Source: Skeletonema tropicum
Lineage: Eukaryota; Bacillariophyta; Thalassiosirophyceae; Thalassiosirales; Thalassiosiraceae
DNA length: 64,000 nt
Direction of reading: 5' to 3'
NCBI GenBank assembly: GCA_037178625.1
Contig: CM074138.1
Location: 2,542,001 to 2,606,000, forward strand
The translations under genes and the position numbers were made by a program. The notes below the pieces were generated by a model. That model saw only the letters and a list, made by a program, of their open reading frames with translations, was not told where the DNA came from and did not search any database. Shown one piece after another: positions 19,323 through 29,284 of this stretch. Every line of letters begins with the position of its first letter. The stretch's first letter is position 1.

Positions 19323-19659
19323 TGAACACATCCTCATTCGAAAGAGATTCAGAGCACACACCGCCATTAGATACGCTGTTGTGTCTAAGTCTCTCCTCCA
19401 TTTGCAAAACCCTACCGAATTCGTTCAGCTCTTCCTCAATCTTGCGTACAGTGCCACGGCTGACACCACATTGTCGAGCAATAGCTGCTATGTTTGGTCT
19501 CCTGCCCCCTGCGGCGTCATGTTCTGTAGAATAGGCCGATGCGACTTCCAATTTCTTTGTGTAAGACAGTGATGCACCGCTTCTGTAGATATGTCCATGC
19601 TGGTTTACCCTAGCGCCATGTTCCCGAAGGTATTGTCGTTGTGCATCACTGACCGGCAT
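19291..19659 (-). CDS. Tc1/mariner-like transposase, N-terminal HTH fragment
   Basis: The 122-residue frame has a helix-turn-helix of the homeodomain-like/paired type: LSYTKKLEVASAY, then RRPNIAAIARQCGVSRGTVR and KIEEEL. It ends with EDVFIIYQLYLDEP, where full transposases go on into a second HTH and the DD(E/D) catalytic domain. Here a stop follows, so the enzyme is truncated and the element non-autonomous. The DNA-binding half may still bind the TIRs and act as a repressor (inference). Confidence 0.65.
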   Translation of the reverse strand: MPVSDAQRQYLREHGARVNQHGHIYRSGASLSYTKKLEVASAYSTEHDAAGGRRPNIAAIARQCGVSRGTVRKIEEELNEFGRVLQMEERLRHNSVSNGGVCSESLSNEDVFIIYQLYLDEP

Positions 19660-20045
19660 TGTGCCAAATGATTGATGTAGTGGACATCAATTCTGTGGTT
19701 GCCAGGGGGGAAGAAAATAAATACAGCCGTGAGAACAGTAATAGAGATGATGTCCAACGACGGCGACAATCGATATACTCACCGTGGCTATTGCAGACAG
19801 GTCCAATTTTTTTTCAAAAAGTCTGCGCCGCGATCTGTCAACGATCTTTCTCGTTCAACGGACGGGGTGGCACGCTTTTGTGTTCGGCATAATACGTTCG
19901 TTCATCTCTTCTCTTGCGTGGCGTGGAGGTTGCTTGGGTAGAGAACATTATTTACATGCACTCTGTGTTCTCCTGTATCTTCAAGCGGTAGTCTAAAAGC
20001 TGGAGAGATAGAGAGATACTTCGATAAGTAAGAGCTATCTGCAAC

Positions 20046-20293
20046 ATGATATAAATATTATTGACAAAAGTGAGACTTAGGTTTAGCCAAGGAGACAAGC
20101 AAGCGACAAGCGTCGCTGCGTCTGCCTATCAGAAGGTACATATATAAGTTTCTAAGAAGGGTTATCGCCGAAATCCGTTACAGTGGTAGCCAACACCTCT
20201 TGAACTTGCCGCCACTAAATGGACGCCTATCCGTTTGGAGAGGGACATTTGCATCTGACATTCCAATAACTTCTCGCTTTTTTTAGCACAACC
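20046..20293 (+). repeat. Direct repeat unit 1 (about 247 bp)
   Basis: Nearly identical to 21038-21283 (one 4-bp indel at CATATATAAG and one 2-bp indel near the T-run). Ends with TTTTAGCACAACC. The pair encloses about 745 bp, reminiscent of a terminal-repeat element in miniature; the first and last bases (TGATATAA... AGCA) are compatible, but no primer-binding site or target duplication was recognised. Confidence 0.75.
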
Positions 20294-20338
20294 AGTGAGC
20301 TAGCCGTAGGCGGGGCGGGAAGGTTGTGCTAAAAAAAC
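20279..20338. repeat. Hairpin at the end of direct repeat 1
   Basis: TTTTTTTAGCACAACC (ending 20293) and GGTTGTGCTAAAAAAA (20322-20337) form a perfect stem around a 28-bp GC-rich spacer. The spacer occurs in opposite orientation after direct repeat 2. Confidence 0.75.
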
Positions 20339-20351
20339 GGGGAGTAACATG

Positions 20352-20401
20352 GTTCTTCCAAAGGGAAGTAACCATAATGGTTACTCCCCTTTGGAAGAGT
20401 G
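20352..20401. repeat. Imperfect palindrome
   Basis: Arms TTCTTCCAAAGGGAAGTAAC and GTTACTCCCCTTTGGAAGA around CATAATG give a stem of about 23 pairs with two mismatches. No following T-run, so not a simple terminator. Confidence 0.7.
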
Positions 20402-21037
20402 TTGACGATGCAAATTGCAGGTTCGTTCGCCGGTCGACGAGAGCAGCCGTAATATTTTAAAGCTCACGTTCACTTTTCGTTAATGATTTCTTCACTGTAA
20501 CTTCGACCCCTCTCTCTGTGTTTCGTTGAGATGTTACTCCTTGCAAAGTTCTTGTTCTTGTTTGTTAGCTTGTGCCTCCATCGTGCGAGGTTTGGTAGTT
20601 GTGATCGAACTGAGCCCGTGTGGCTAGAGTTGTATGTGAGGTATAGATGGAGGTTTGATATGGTGTATTCCAGTGATCTGATGTGTAGTCGTTGTTGCTA
20701 CTTGCTTTCCAGTGACAAGTGCCAATTGAAGGCTTGATAATAGTAGGTAGTGTGGATAGAAGTAGCGGCAGGTCATGGCTGTCAGATGTAATGGACATAT
20801 CTCGGTGGAGGATTTGCATTCGGTACATTCGTAGATTCGTAGAGAGACTTTTCTGCGTCAAGCGCTTCCTCAGTGTCGTAGTAAATAATATGGTTCCCCT
20901 TGCGGGGGCCTAGTGCTTCATCAAGAGGAGTTATCCATCAATTCTGAAGAACGCAGGGGAGCATCGTGTGCCTCTTTCGAGGCTTCGAGTGCGGATAGGT
21001 GATGCTCCCCCTCTAAGCGGTGCCAATTTAAGGCTGA
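20402..21037. other. Region between the two direct repeats
   Basis: No supported gene. Includes an inverted pair GGGGAGCATC / GATGCTCCCC (about 20956-21010) and two similar words, GTGCCAATTGAAGGCT (about 20720) and GTGCCAATTTAAGGCT (about 21021). Confidence 0.4.
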
Positions 21038-21283
21038 ATGATATAAATATTATTGACAAAAGTGAGACTTAGGTTTAGCCAAGGAGACAAGCAAGCGACA
21101 AGCGTCGCTGCGTCTGCCTATCAGAAGGTATATAAGTTTCTAAGAAGGGTTATTGCCGAAATCCGTTACAGTGGTAGCCAACACCTCTTGAACTTGCCGC
21201 CACTAAATGGACGCCTATCCGTTTGGAGAGGGACATTTGCATCTGACATTCCAATAACTTCTCGCTTTTTTTATAGCACAACC
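21038..21283 (+). repeat. Direct repeat unit 2 (about 246 bp)
   Basis: Second copy of 20046-20293, followed by TTCCCGCCCCGCC, which is the inverted form of the spacer found after copy 1. Confidence 0.75.
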
Positions 21284-21608
21284 TTCCCGCCCCGCCTATC
21301 AAAAGAGACATCGAGCTAGCCTAGCCTATCTGCCGACTTGCTGCTGTCTCCGTGTATTTTGTATTCGGCATTCCTTCCGCCTCCCTGTATTTGGCATGTC
21401 CTTCTGAGATTGAGAATTGAAGAGAAACAATAGCCTGAATGAGATACTGCTGCTTCATGCAGCTTAAATCTGAAACCTACCAAATGCAGTAACAATTGCA
21501 GCATTAGATAGAAGCTTAGGCAACAAGCAGGCTTACATATAATCAATTAATGCTTTGTGCCTTCTCGTCGTCGCAGCAGTCAAGAGTAGGGGCATAGAAG
21601 CTTTCTCC
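21284..21608. other. 3' flank of the first AP2 gene
   Basis: No supported gene. The part near 21550-21608 is presumably the 3' untranslated region of the minus-strand AP2 gene. Confidence 0.4.
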
Positions 21609-22664
21609 TCATCGTAATAGTGATGAAACGACTTGAGACGTGGAAGCTTCACAAATATGAATCAAGATCTTTGAAGCATCTTTCACTTCTTTTTCTACTT
21701 CTTTGTCCTTTTGCTTCTTGTACTTGAACACTGCTCTTGCATAATCAACAGCAGCTTCCTCCTCATTTTCATAATGCCCAATGCAACTCTGCTTCCCGTT
21801 CACCTGTATTTGCGCCTTCCATTTCTTGAGTGCTTTATTGAAAGAGACGCCAGCGTATTTTGAACTGCCATCTTTCACATACCCCTCGCTTTTCAGTATT
21901 GGGCGTTGTGGTGGCACATCGCTCAATTGAGTAATGAAGGGCTTCATGTGACCTTTGTACTTGACTACTGCACGGGCATACGCAGAAGCTGCTTCTTCTT
22001 CATCCTCATACGAGCCAATGTATCGCGGCTTCCCCTCGATTTTGATTTTTGCCCTCCATTTGTTGGTTGCTTTGTCAAGACAGATTCCAGCGTATTTTGA
22101 GGAACCCTCTTTGATTCGCCCTTTGCTCTTGAGAATTGGCATCTGTGGAGGAACATCGCTCACATCAAGCACGAACGCATCAACCTTCTTGCGCTTCTTC
22201 GTCTTAGACTTGGATGGAAGTGGAAGAGCACGTTTCTTCTCTCCTAGACTTTCATCATTATGGCCATGTACTCAGTGCTCATCGCAGCACTTCTTATCGG
22301 TGGTAGCGCTGTCGATGCATCCTTTAAGTCTACTCTGTTGAATATGCTCTTCAGCTTCACTCGTATCCTTAGCATCTGAGTCCATTAGCTCACCAGTGTG
22401 ATGAATGCAACTGCAACAAAGGCCGCCTCTTAACTCGAAATGTACCACATTGGTGCATCCCCTGATTTGACATAACTGAACCAATCCACCGCCATGTTTG
22501 TACGTGGAATGACTGTGTAACTTTGTATGCAATTCTGCGTCCACCTTTGCAGCAACAGCGCTGTTGATAATTGATTCTTCTGTCTCGGCCGATGCCAATG
22601 ATTCTGTAGCGGCCCAAGCTACGGCTTCGGAGGTTGTGACGCGTATGAACGACTGACTCATCAT
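21609..22664 (-). CDS. AP2 gene 1: Cys/His fingers plus two AP2 domains, with an in-frame TGA
   Basis: AP2 domains bind DNA through a three-stranded sheet. Two are visible: SKYAGICLDKATNKWRAKI and SKYAGVSFNKALKKWKAQI, each ending in YARAVxKYK. Upstream is an N-terminal motif (FIRVTTSEAVAWAATESLAS) and two Cys/His fingers (LCQIRGCTNVVHFELRGGLC and RLKGCIDSATTDKKCCDEH). A TGA at 22272-22274 splits fingers from AP2 domains, but the frame continues unchanged (VHGHNDESLGEKKRALP) and aligns to gene 3 (STYHNNESREEKKRTLP). So this is one gene with a nonsense codon, or a consensus error. The start at 22664 was chosen because ATG and the preceding GCTACA align with genes 3 and 4. Confidence 0.72.
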
Positions 22665-22712
22665 TGTAGCGAGCAATAAGTAGACTAGAATTGTATTACA
22701 CCGACCAACCAC

Positions 22713-24895
22713 CAGGCAGGCTATGTACTTACTTCAGAATTCTGTTATGTGCCCTGACTACGAAGATGAAAAATTCTCATTATTACTGCACCGCTAAGAA
22801 GTTATCACTTCTATTAATTCACGATCGAGATGGATTCGGTAAGACTGGTACCAAAATCTGTCCATGTGAGGAAAAAATGTTCCTGTGCAGAAACCGAGCC
22901 ACTTCTCTATTGCAAGTACATAGGTACATACTTATTACTATTGCAAAATCATGGATCATAAAATTCTTTTTGCATTTGAGTGTCGGCACCAACGTGTCTT
23001 CCATTCCTTCTTTTCAATCTTTAACCGGTACTTGCGAAATATCATCTGGACAGCTTTGGAATCCATCTCGATGCATACAAGTTTCACAGAAGGTTATCTC
23101 TATGCGGTTATCTCTATGCGTGGTGAAAGATAAAAGTATGGCAAAAAGCCTTTTAGGATAGGGGGCTAGCCTACCCGACATCGGGGGGATTTCCCCCCGA
23201 TAATCCCCCCAACCAGGAGGGGGATGCCTAATTAGCTGAACTCCCTTGGTTTCTGTCTAAATCTAGCAAAATATTGGCTAATATGGACCATTTTACCCCC
23301 ATTTAGACGTTTTGCACCTGATCAGAACCCTCAATATCGGGGGGCTCCCCCCTCGCTCCCCTATACCCAAGAACTCGATGTCTGATGTGACCCCTATCCA
23401 AGAACTCGATGTCTGATGTGACTTCTGAGTCGTCTCTAAATAGGCGGTAACCTAACAACACTAAGAAGGCGAAGTACCTTTATCTCTGTACCGACCTGGC
23501 TTCAGCCTGGCTTCCACAATTTACCTAAAATCGCAACACTCGTAAAATCGCAACAAATTACAACGACGCACAAAACACATATCCATACTGTTGCCTCTAC
23601 ACCTCAACATCGACCCACTACCTAAATGCACCGGCCATAAGTTGATAGTGCATGTATTACCTTTCGATTAAGCCGCTGGGAGTCATCGTATACTATTCGA
23701 TGGGCAGGAGAAGAGGAGGAAGAAAGCAGATGAACGTACTCGACGTCGTATTTTGAGCGCTTCTGCAAGAGGACTGACTACATGTGTCTTGGATGCCGCA
23801 GGTTTGCTGCTTCTTTGCATGATCTATGACGAAGACTGACAAGATGCATCCAAATCCAAGGTCCAAGGCATTTCTCACTTCAAACCTATCCTAAATCAGA
23901 ATACTGTTATAGCGCCGGAAAAAAGGAGTGGAGACTTGGTCTACGAGACAGCTGTTTGACAATGTACTTGCTCATCGTGAGGCATGGGAAACCTATACCG
24001 AGGGCAACAAGCATCAGATACTGGCGATGGCAAGGGTGGAAAGATCAGAAGCGAATGAGAAGGAGAAGGGAAAGAAGAAGAAAAAGAAGGGCACGTTGAA
24101 GACAATTTAACAGGGGAATGACGATGACAGTGGAGGTGAAAGCGAAGAAGATGAGGTAGAGAGGACTCAGTCGGCTAGCAGTCGGATGAAGTGTCAGACA
24201 GCGAGTCGGACGAAGACTCCCGATGAAGACACCGGTGACGATGATGACACTGATCAAAACGATACTCACAAGCGAAGCCATCGCAACGTGAGCAAATGGT
24301 ACAATAACAATACGATAATGGGAAGAGAAGCAATATGTAAAAAACGTCCATCGGGCGAAGATACACGAGAATATCTATTGGCGTAGCTATGTATGATTGG
24401 CTCATGGCTGTGAGCAAAAAGGCTGCGCGAGAAAGTATGGAGGTCGTCGAGATGGATGATGCTGAGATTGGATATAGAGCACCTCAGGAAGGTGTGCGCA
24501 TGTGAGAGTGAGAGTGAGAGTAGGAAGCCCTACGTTTCACTTGATTACATAATATATGACGCCGATGAGAGAATATCGTTTGGATGCGCAGAGATAAATC
24601 TTCATTTCATAGAGAAGTATGTTCAAGTCTTTGGTTCAAGTAGTTATTGACTGATGCCTCGAAGGCTGGGACATACACAGTTGACAGGATAGTTTTTGCT
24701 TTACATTGTTAGTGATCTGTGCCTTGTGCCTTCCTATCGTCGCTGCAGTTACACTTCATGCATAGGCATAGCCACTCCCCAAGGTGGTTTCATCACCTAG
24801 CCTGCACTTGTATCGGAATAAACGTCTTGAGATTGCTTCACTCAAATCCAAATAACAAAGAGGTTGAAGCACCTCACACTTCTCTCTACTAATAC
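22713..24895. other. Intergenic between AP2 genes 1 and 2
   Basis: About 2.2 kb without a supported gene. It contains a near-palindrome TCGGGGGGATTTCCCCCCGA (23181-23200), G/C-run DNA to about 23360, and a 25-bp tandem duplicate CCAAGAACTCGATGTCTGAT... at 23367 and 23398. Open frames at 23928-24386 are Lys/Glu-rich and unrecognised. Confidence 0.45.
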
Positions 24896-26161
24896 TCATT
24901 CGTGCCTTTTCTTTTTGTACTTGAATACTGCTCTTGCATAATCAGTTGCAGCTTCTATCTCATTCTCGTAATAACCGATGTTGAATTGCTCTCCATCGAT
25001 GAAAATTCTCGCCCCCCATTTATTTATATTGTTGTAGAAAGTGACACCTGCATACTTTGACGCCCCCTCCTTTACGCGACCACCGCGTTTGAAAGACGGT
25101 TTGAGGATTGGCTGTTGTGACGGAACATCACTTAAATCAACTTTCTCCCCCCTGGCTCTGTCCAGTGCCCCCCTTTTGATATGCTTTTTTGCTTTGGGGA
25201 CTGGTGGTTGTGGCAGAACATCGCCCAAACCGATTGCAGTTTGAGACTCTGACGAGATTTGCTCCGTCGCGGTTTGTTCCTTTGCTTTGTTTAGGGACTC
25301 ATGATCTTTGTACTTGAAAACTGCTCTTGCATAATCAGATGCTGCTTCTTCCTCATTCTCGTAAGAGCCAACGTATCTCTGCCTCCCCTCGATCTTTATT
25401 GTCACAATCCATTTCTTCTTCAGTTTGTCAAAAGAGACACCAGTGTATTTTGAGGAACCCTCTTTGATTCGACCTTTGCTTTTGAGTATTCGTTGTTGTG
25501 GCGGAACATCACTCAAATCGATTACAATTTTTTGAGAGCCTGAAGAGATTTTTTGTCCCATCGCTGCTTGTGCCCTCAATTTGTCCAGTTTATCCTGACC
25601 TTTGTATTTGACTACTGCACGAGCATAATTAGATGCTGCATCTTCCTCATTTTCGTAAGAGCCGATGCTCCGTTGCTTTCCGTCGATAAATATTCTCGCA
25701 TGCCACTTATTTGCGTGGAAATTGACACCAAGGTATTTTGATGAACTCTTCGTAATATCATTCGCACTTTTGGATATGGGTGGTTGTGGAGGCACACCGC
25801 TCAAATCAATAATGTTCGAAATCTTTTTAGCTACTGCCCCTTGACCTCTGTATTTGAATAATGCTCTTGCATAATCAGTGGCTGCTTCTTCTTCATTCCC
25901 ATAGGCACCAATGAATCGGGTCTTTCCGTTGATTACAATTTTCGCCTTCCATTTTTTCTTCAGTTTGTCAAAAGTGACACCAGTGTATTTTGAAGCCCCC
26001 TCTTTCATTTGACTGGCACGCTTGCGTATCGGTGGTTGTAGAGGAACGCCATCCAAATCAATTTTGAGTGCATCAGCATCAGAGTCAACCACCTTCTGGC
26101 GCTTCGTCTCTTTGCCGCCTTTGATTGGATGAGCGATGCGCTTGACTACAACACTTACCAT
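24896..26161 (-). CDS. AP2 gene 2: four AP2 domains
   Basis: 421 residues. Four AP2 domains: SKYTGVTFDKLKKKWKAKI, SKYLGVNFHANKWHARI, SKYTGVSFDKLKKKWIVTI and SKYAGVTFYNNINKWGARI. Each is followed by an acidic EEEAA and an ARAVxKYK end, and joined by linkers of the type LSDVPPQxPIxKSKGR. The linker-plus-domain unit is about 85-100 residues. Unlike its neighbours it lacks the N-terminal helix motif and the Cys/His fingers; it starts instead with a short basic segment (MVSVVVKRIAHPIKGGKETK) after a GA microsatellite. Probable nuclear DNA-binding regulator; target unknown. Intact and intronless. Confidence 0.85.
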   Translation of the reverse strand: MVSVVVKRIAHPIKGGKETKRQKVVDSDADALKIDLDGVPLQPPIRKRASQMKEGASKYTGVTFDKLKKKWKAKIVINGKTRFIGAYGNEEEAATDYARALFKYRGQGAVAKKISNIIDLSGVPPQPPISKSANDITKSSSKYLGVNFHANKWHARIFIDGKQRSIGSYENEEDAASNYARAVVKYKGQDKLDKLRAQAAMGQKISSGSQKIVIDLSDVPPQQRILKSKGRIKEGSSKYTGVSFDKLKKKWIVTIKIEGRQRYVGSYENEEEAASDYARAVFKYKDHESLNKAKEQTATEQISSESQTAIGLGDVLPQPPVPKAKKHIKRGALDRARGEKVDLSDVPSQQPILKPSFKRGGRVKEGASKYAGVTFYNNINKWGARIFIDGEQFNIGYYENEIEAATDYARAVFKYKKKRHE

Positions 26162-26164
26162 CTT

Positions 26165-26165
<1 letters not shown>

Positions 26166-26219
<54 letters not shown>
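26166..26219 (+). repeat. (CT)27 microsatellite in the 5' leader of AP2 gene 2
   Basis: Uninterrupted CT dinucleotide run. On the gene's strand it is (GA)27, ending 4 bases before the ATG at 26161, so it lies in the leader or core promoter and would be length-variable. Confidence 0.95.
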
Positions 26220-26221
<2 letters not shown>

Positions 26222-26451
26222 CCACGATGATGTCGCTATTGGTATTGCCTGCCGCCCTGCCTACGCCGGCTGCCGCTTCTATCTCATGGTGTTCAATTTT
26301 TTTGCTGGCTGCTGGCATGATGGGGTTTTAGGTTATTTGTTACGCACGTTGAGGGCTATCTGTGGGGAAGGTGTTAGGTGAATCCTTGTTGACGATTGTT
26401 GACTTTAATTGTACTCCAATTCAAAGTATTCCTCTAGTATCATCTGTAGAC

Positions 26452-26739
26452 TTAATTAGAGAGTAAAGGGTTCATCGCGGCGTTGAGTGATAATTTGGAC
26501 TTGTGGGCCTTTGTGTTCTCCGTATAGAGAGTGGAGAGGGCTTTGAGTATAGCTGAGCCGTTTGCGAAGAAGACTTCTACTTCTCTTCGGAAGTTGGATG
26601 TAGTAGGTGGACGGATCTGGGCTTCTGTATGAGCCGCCGTAGTAGTGATTGGCCTATTTTGATTTTCAGATGTTGTCTGTTTGTGGAGGATGGACGCTCC
26701 AGAGATTGTAACTGCTTCTCTCAAATCCAAATCCATCAA
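26452..26739 (-). CDS. Possible small protein downstream of AP2 gene 3
   Basis: A 95-residue frame right behind AP2 gene 3. Its C-terminal half reads FRREVEVFFANGSAILKALS, then YTENTKAHKSKLSLNAA. A homologous stretch follows AP2 gene 4 (about 29020-28890), where one frame keeps the LKALS-VY, K--KSK-S and NAA pattern before a stop. Conservation at protein level between the two copies suggests a real small gene, or a formerly coding part of the duplicated unit. No known domain. Confidence 0.35.
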   Translation of the reverse strand: MMDLDLREAVTISGASILHKQTTSENQNRPITTTAAHTEAQIRPPTTSNFRREVEVFFANGSAILKALSTLYTENTKAHKSKLSLNAAMNPLLSN

Positions 26740-26772
26740 TAATGATAGGATTGAAACTTCTTTGATTACTAA

Positions 26773-28438
26773 CTACTTGCTGCTATTGTGCTTTTGCTTT
26801 TTGTATTTGAATACCGCACGAGCGTAATCAGCTGCTGCTGCTTCCTCGTTCTCATAATAACCAATGATTCGCTGCTTCCCTTCAATATGTATTTGCGCCT
26901 GCCATTTATTTATTGCTTTATAAAAACAAGTACCAGTGTATTTTGAAGCCCCATTCTCGTTCTTAAAACCCCTCCTGCGGCTAAGTATTAGAGGCTGTGG
27001 GGGGACATCGCTCAAATCAATTCTGGTTTGTCCAGAAGTCCGTATCCTCTCTTTGTGTAGCGCTTCTTGACCTCCTCTGTACTTGAAAAATGCACGAGCG
27101 TAATCAGAAGCGGCTTCTTCCTCTGTATCGTAAGTGCCAACGCATCGGCTCATTCCGTCGATCCTGATTATCGCCCTCCACTTCCACTGATTTGCTCCTT
27201 TAACGAAAGATACACCAGCGTATTTTGAAGCTCCCTCTTTGATTTGTCCTTTCATTTTAGGTATTGGCTTCTGTGATGGAACGCCGCTCAAATCAATTAC
27301 TAAGGTGTTTTGTCCCCTTGACATGCTCTTCTCCATCGCTTTGTCCAGTTCTCCTTGACCTTTGTATTTCAATAATGCACGTGCATAATCAGCCGCAGCT
27401 TCTTCTTCCTTCTCATACGAGCCAATGAATCGCTGCTTCCCCTTGATCGTGATTTGTGATGTCCATTTGTTTGTTGATTTTTCAAGATGGACACCAGTGT
27501 ATTTCGACGAAGCTCCATCTTTCTTATGCCCACCGTGTTTAGGTATTGGCTTCTGTTGTGGAACGCCGCTTAAATCAATCGGCGCCCTTTTCCTTTTCTT
27601 CTTCGCTTTGCCCAGATTTCCTTGACCTTTGTACTTGAATACTGCACGTGCATAATCAGTTGCTGCTTCTTCTTCATTCTCATAATCACCAATGAATCGC
27701 GGTTTCCCCTCGACTTTGATTCTTGCTATCCATTTGTTGATTGATTTGTCAAAAGAGACACCCGTGTATTTTGAAGCTCCCTCTTTGATTCGCCCTTTGC
27801 TTTTGGGTATTGTTGGCTGTGGTGGAACATCGCTCAAATCAAGCATGAACGCATCAGCCTTCCGGCTCTTCTTCGTCTCTTTGTTGCTGATTGAATCATC
27901 CGATGGGAGAGTACGTTTTTTCTCTTCTCGACTTTCATTATTATGGTACGTTGAATGCATATCACAAATACCCTCATCGGTTGTAGCACCATTGATGCAT
28001 CCTTTGAAACTGCAAAGCCGAATCTCTTCATCATCATCAGAGTCATCATCTGATGAGTCCTCACCAGTCTGATGAATATAACAAAGGCCGCCCCTTTTCT
28101 CGAAATCTACCACGTTTATGCATCCTCTTTGACGACATAACTGAACCAGCCCACCATGATCGGGACACAAGCCGTGTAGAATGCCTTTATTACTGCATCC
28201 AGTATAGCTGCAGATAGAATCTTTGGCGCCATGTATCCAGCAGGGGTGAGGGATGTTGTGCTCTTTTGGTGCAGCTAGGACGGTTGCATAGTTTTCTGTC
28301 GCATTCTGTGTCTGTGTTGATTTGTTCGGTGACAGCGCTGTTGATGATTGAATCAGCCTCCGCCGATGACCATGATTCTGTAGCGGCCAATGCTGCAGCT
28401 TCAGCGGGAGTGATGCGTATGACGGTCAGAGACACCAT
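26773..28438 (-). CDS. AP2 gene 3: Cys/His fingers plus four AP2 domains, one frameshift
   Basis: The N-terminal motif (VIRITPAEAAALAATESWSS) begins at 28438. The frame then shifts by one base near 28255-28265 and continues as HPCWIHGAKDSICSYTGCSN, GLCPDHGG, LCRQRGCINVV and SFKGCINGATTDEGICDMH, i.e. a row of Cys/His fingers of the stramenopile GG-C-H type. Four AP2 domains follow: SKYTGVSFDKSINKWIARI, SKYTGVHLEKSTNKWTSQI, SKYAGVSFVKGANQWKWRAI and SKYTGTCFYKAINKWQAQI. The part from 28170 down to 26773 is uninterrupted (465 residues). The single shift may be a sequencing indel. Likely nuclear transcription factor. Confidence 0.8.
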
Positions 28439-28866
28439 CGTAGCTCTCGATAGCAGAGAAGAGCTTTGGACGCATGCTACTACGGAAAAATTCTTGACGA
28501 CTCAAGTGAATATGATCGGGCGAAGAAAAGAGTGAGCTAGTAGTGGCTTAGTCTATGATGAGGCACGATGAAGGCCGTCGACGATGATGGTCAGCTTATG
28601 GCTGATCAATCAGTCACATCACAATCCGAACGCTCGCGGCTCGCGGAAAGAATGATGGTTGGCGCCAATTTTGTCACCTACGTAGTTTACCGTAGCACAG
28701 AAATAAGGTAACCTAAAGCCCCACGATTCTTTTCTTGTTTGCAATATATCAGTGATACGTAGTTACCGTAGCACAGAAATAACCTAAAGCCCCCCAGACA
28801 CATGCTAGTAGGGTAGCGGGTTTTAGATATTTGGTACGCAGAGGGCAGGCAATGCCATTCAGTGTA
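28439..28866. other. Intergenic between AP2 genes 3 and 4, with a dispersed repeat
   Basis: No supported gene. Holds two direct copies of a short repeat (TACGTAGTTTACCGTAGCAC... AACCTAAAGCCCC) at about 28680-28725 and 28757-28796. Confidence 0.5.
28680..28796 (+). repeat. Dispersed repeat, two direct copies
   Basis: TACGTAG(TT)TACCGTAGCACAG... is present twice here and once in inverse orientation at 34549-34620, together with its TTTTCTTGTTTGCAAT neighbour. Looks like fragments of a small non-coding element. Confidence 0.65.
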
Positions 28867-29060
28867 TTATCTGTACAATAGTTGATTAGAGAGTACAATA
28901 AAGGGCTCATGTGGCGGCGTTGAATGATGATTTGGACTTTGGGTCTTTGTGTTTGTGGTAGACAATGGAGAGGGCTTTGAGTCTGGCTGAGCTGTTCGGA
29001 CTTCTACTTCTCTTCCGAAGAGTTGGATGTAGTATAGTAGGTGGATGAGTCTGAGTTTCT
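28867..29060 (-). pseudogene. Decayed copy of the small gene downstream of AP2 gene 4
   Basis: DNA similarity to 26459-26635 is clear (GTTGAATGATGATTTGGACT..., GGAGAGGGCTTTGAGT). The frame matching the 26452-26739 protein shows LKALS and KSKSSFNAAT, then a stop, but is shifted upstream. Confidence 0.4.
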
Positions 29061-29284
29061 GTTGCTTGGCTTGTTCTGATTTACAGATGATGTTGCCTGC
29101 TTGTGGAGGATGGATGTCCTTGGCTTGTTGGAGGGTGTTGGATGGTGTTTGGCTGGTGTATGCGCGAGTTGCCATGTTGAACTACACTTTTACTTGGCGG
29201 AAACTATATATGATGATAAAGTGTTGAAGAGTCACTCAATTCGAAATTAATGAAGAGATATGAAGCATCTTATGCCTCACTCTA

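Larger units (their letters stand above)
11951..19892. mobile_element. Tc1/mariner-like element interrupted by the retroelement
   Basis: TIR arms at 18630-18713 and 19807-19892 are about 85 bp and nearly perfect reverse complements (CCGAACACAAAAGCGTGCC...). The right arm extends to GGCATAA followed by TA (19893-19894). The left arm begins CCGAAC straight after the retroelement, and the missing TTATG is found on its far side (11951-11955), preceded by TA (11949-11950). Joined, the element is about 1.27 kb with TA duplications, the mariner hallmark. It carries an HTH fragment of a transposase (minus) and an unrelated coiled-coil frame (plus). Confidence 0.82.

Noticed and set aside
26136..26381. 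Plus-strand frame with a Leu-Ser repeat
   Set aside because: Produced by the CT microsatellite; no other support.
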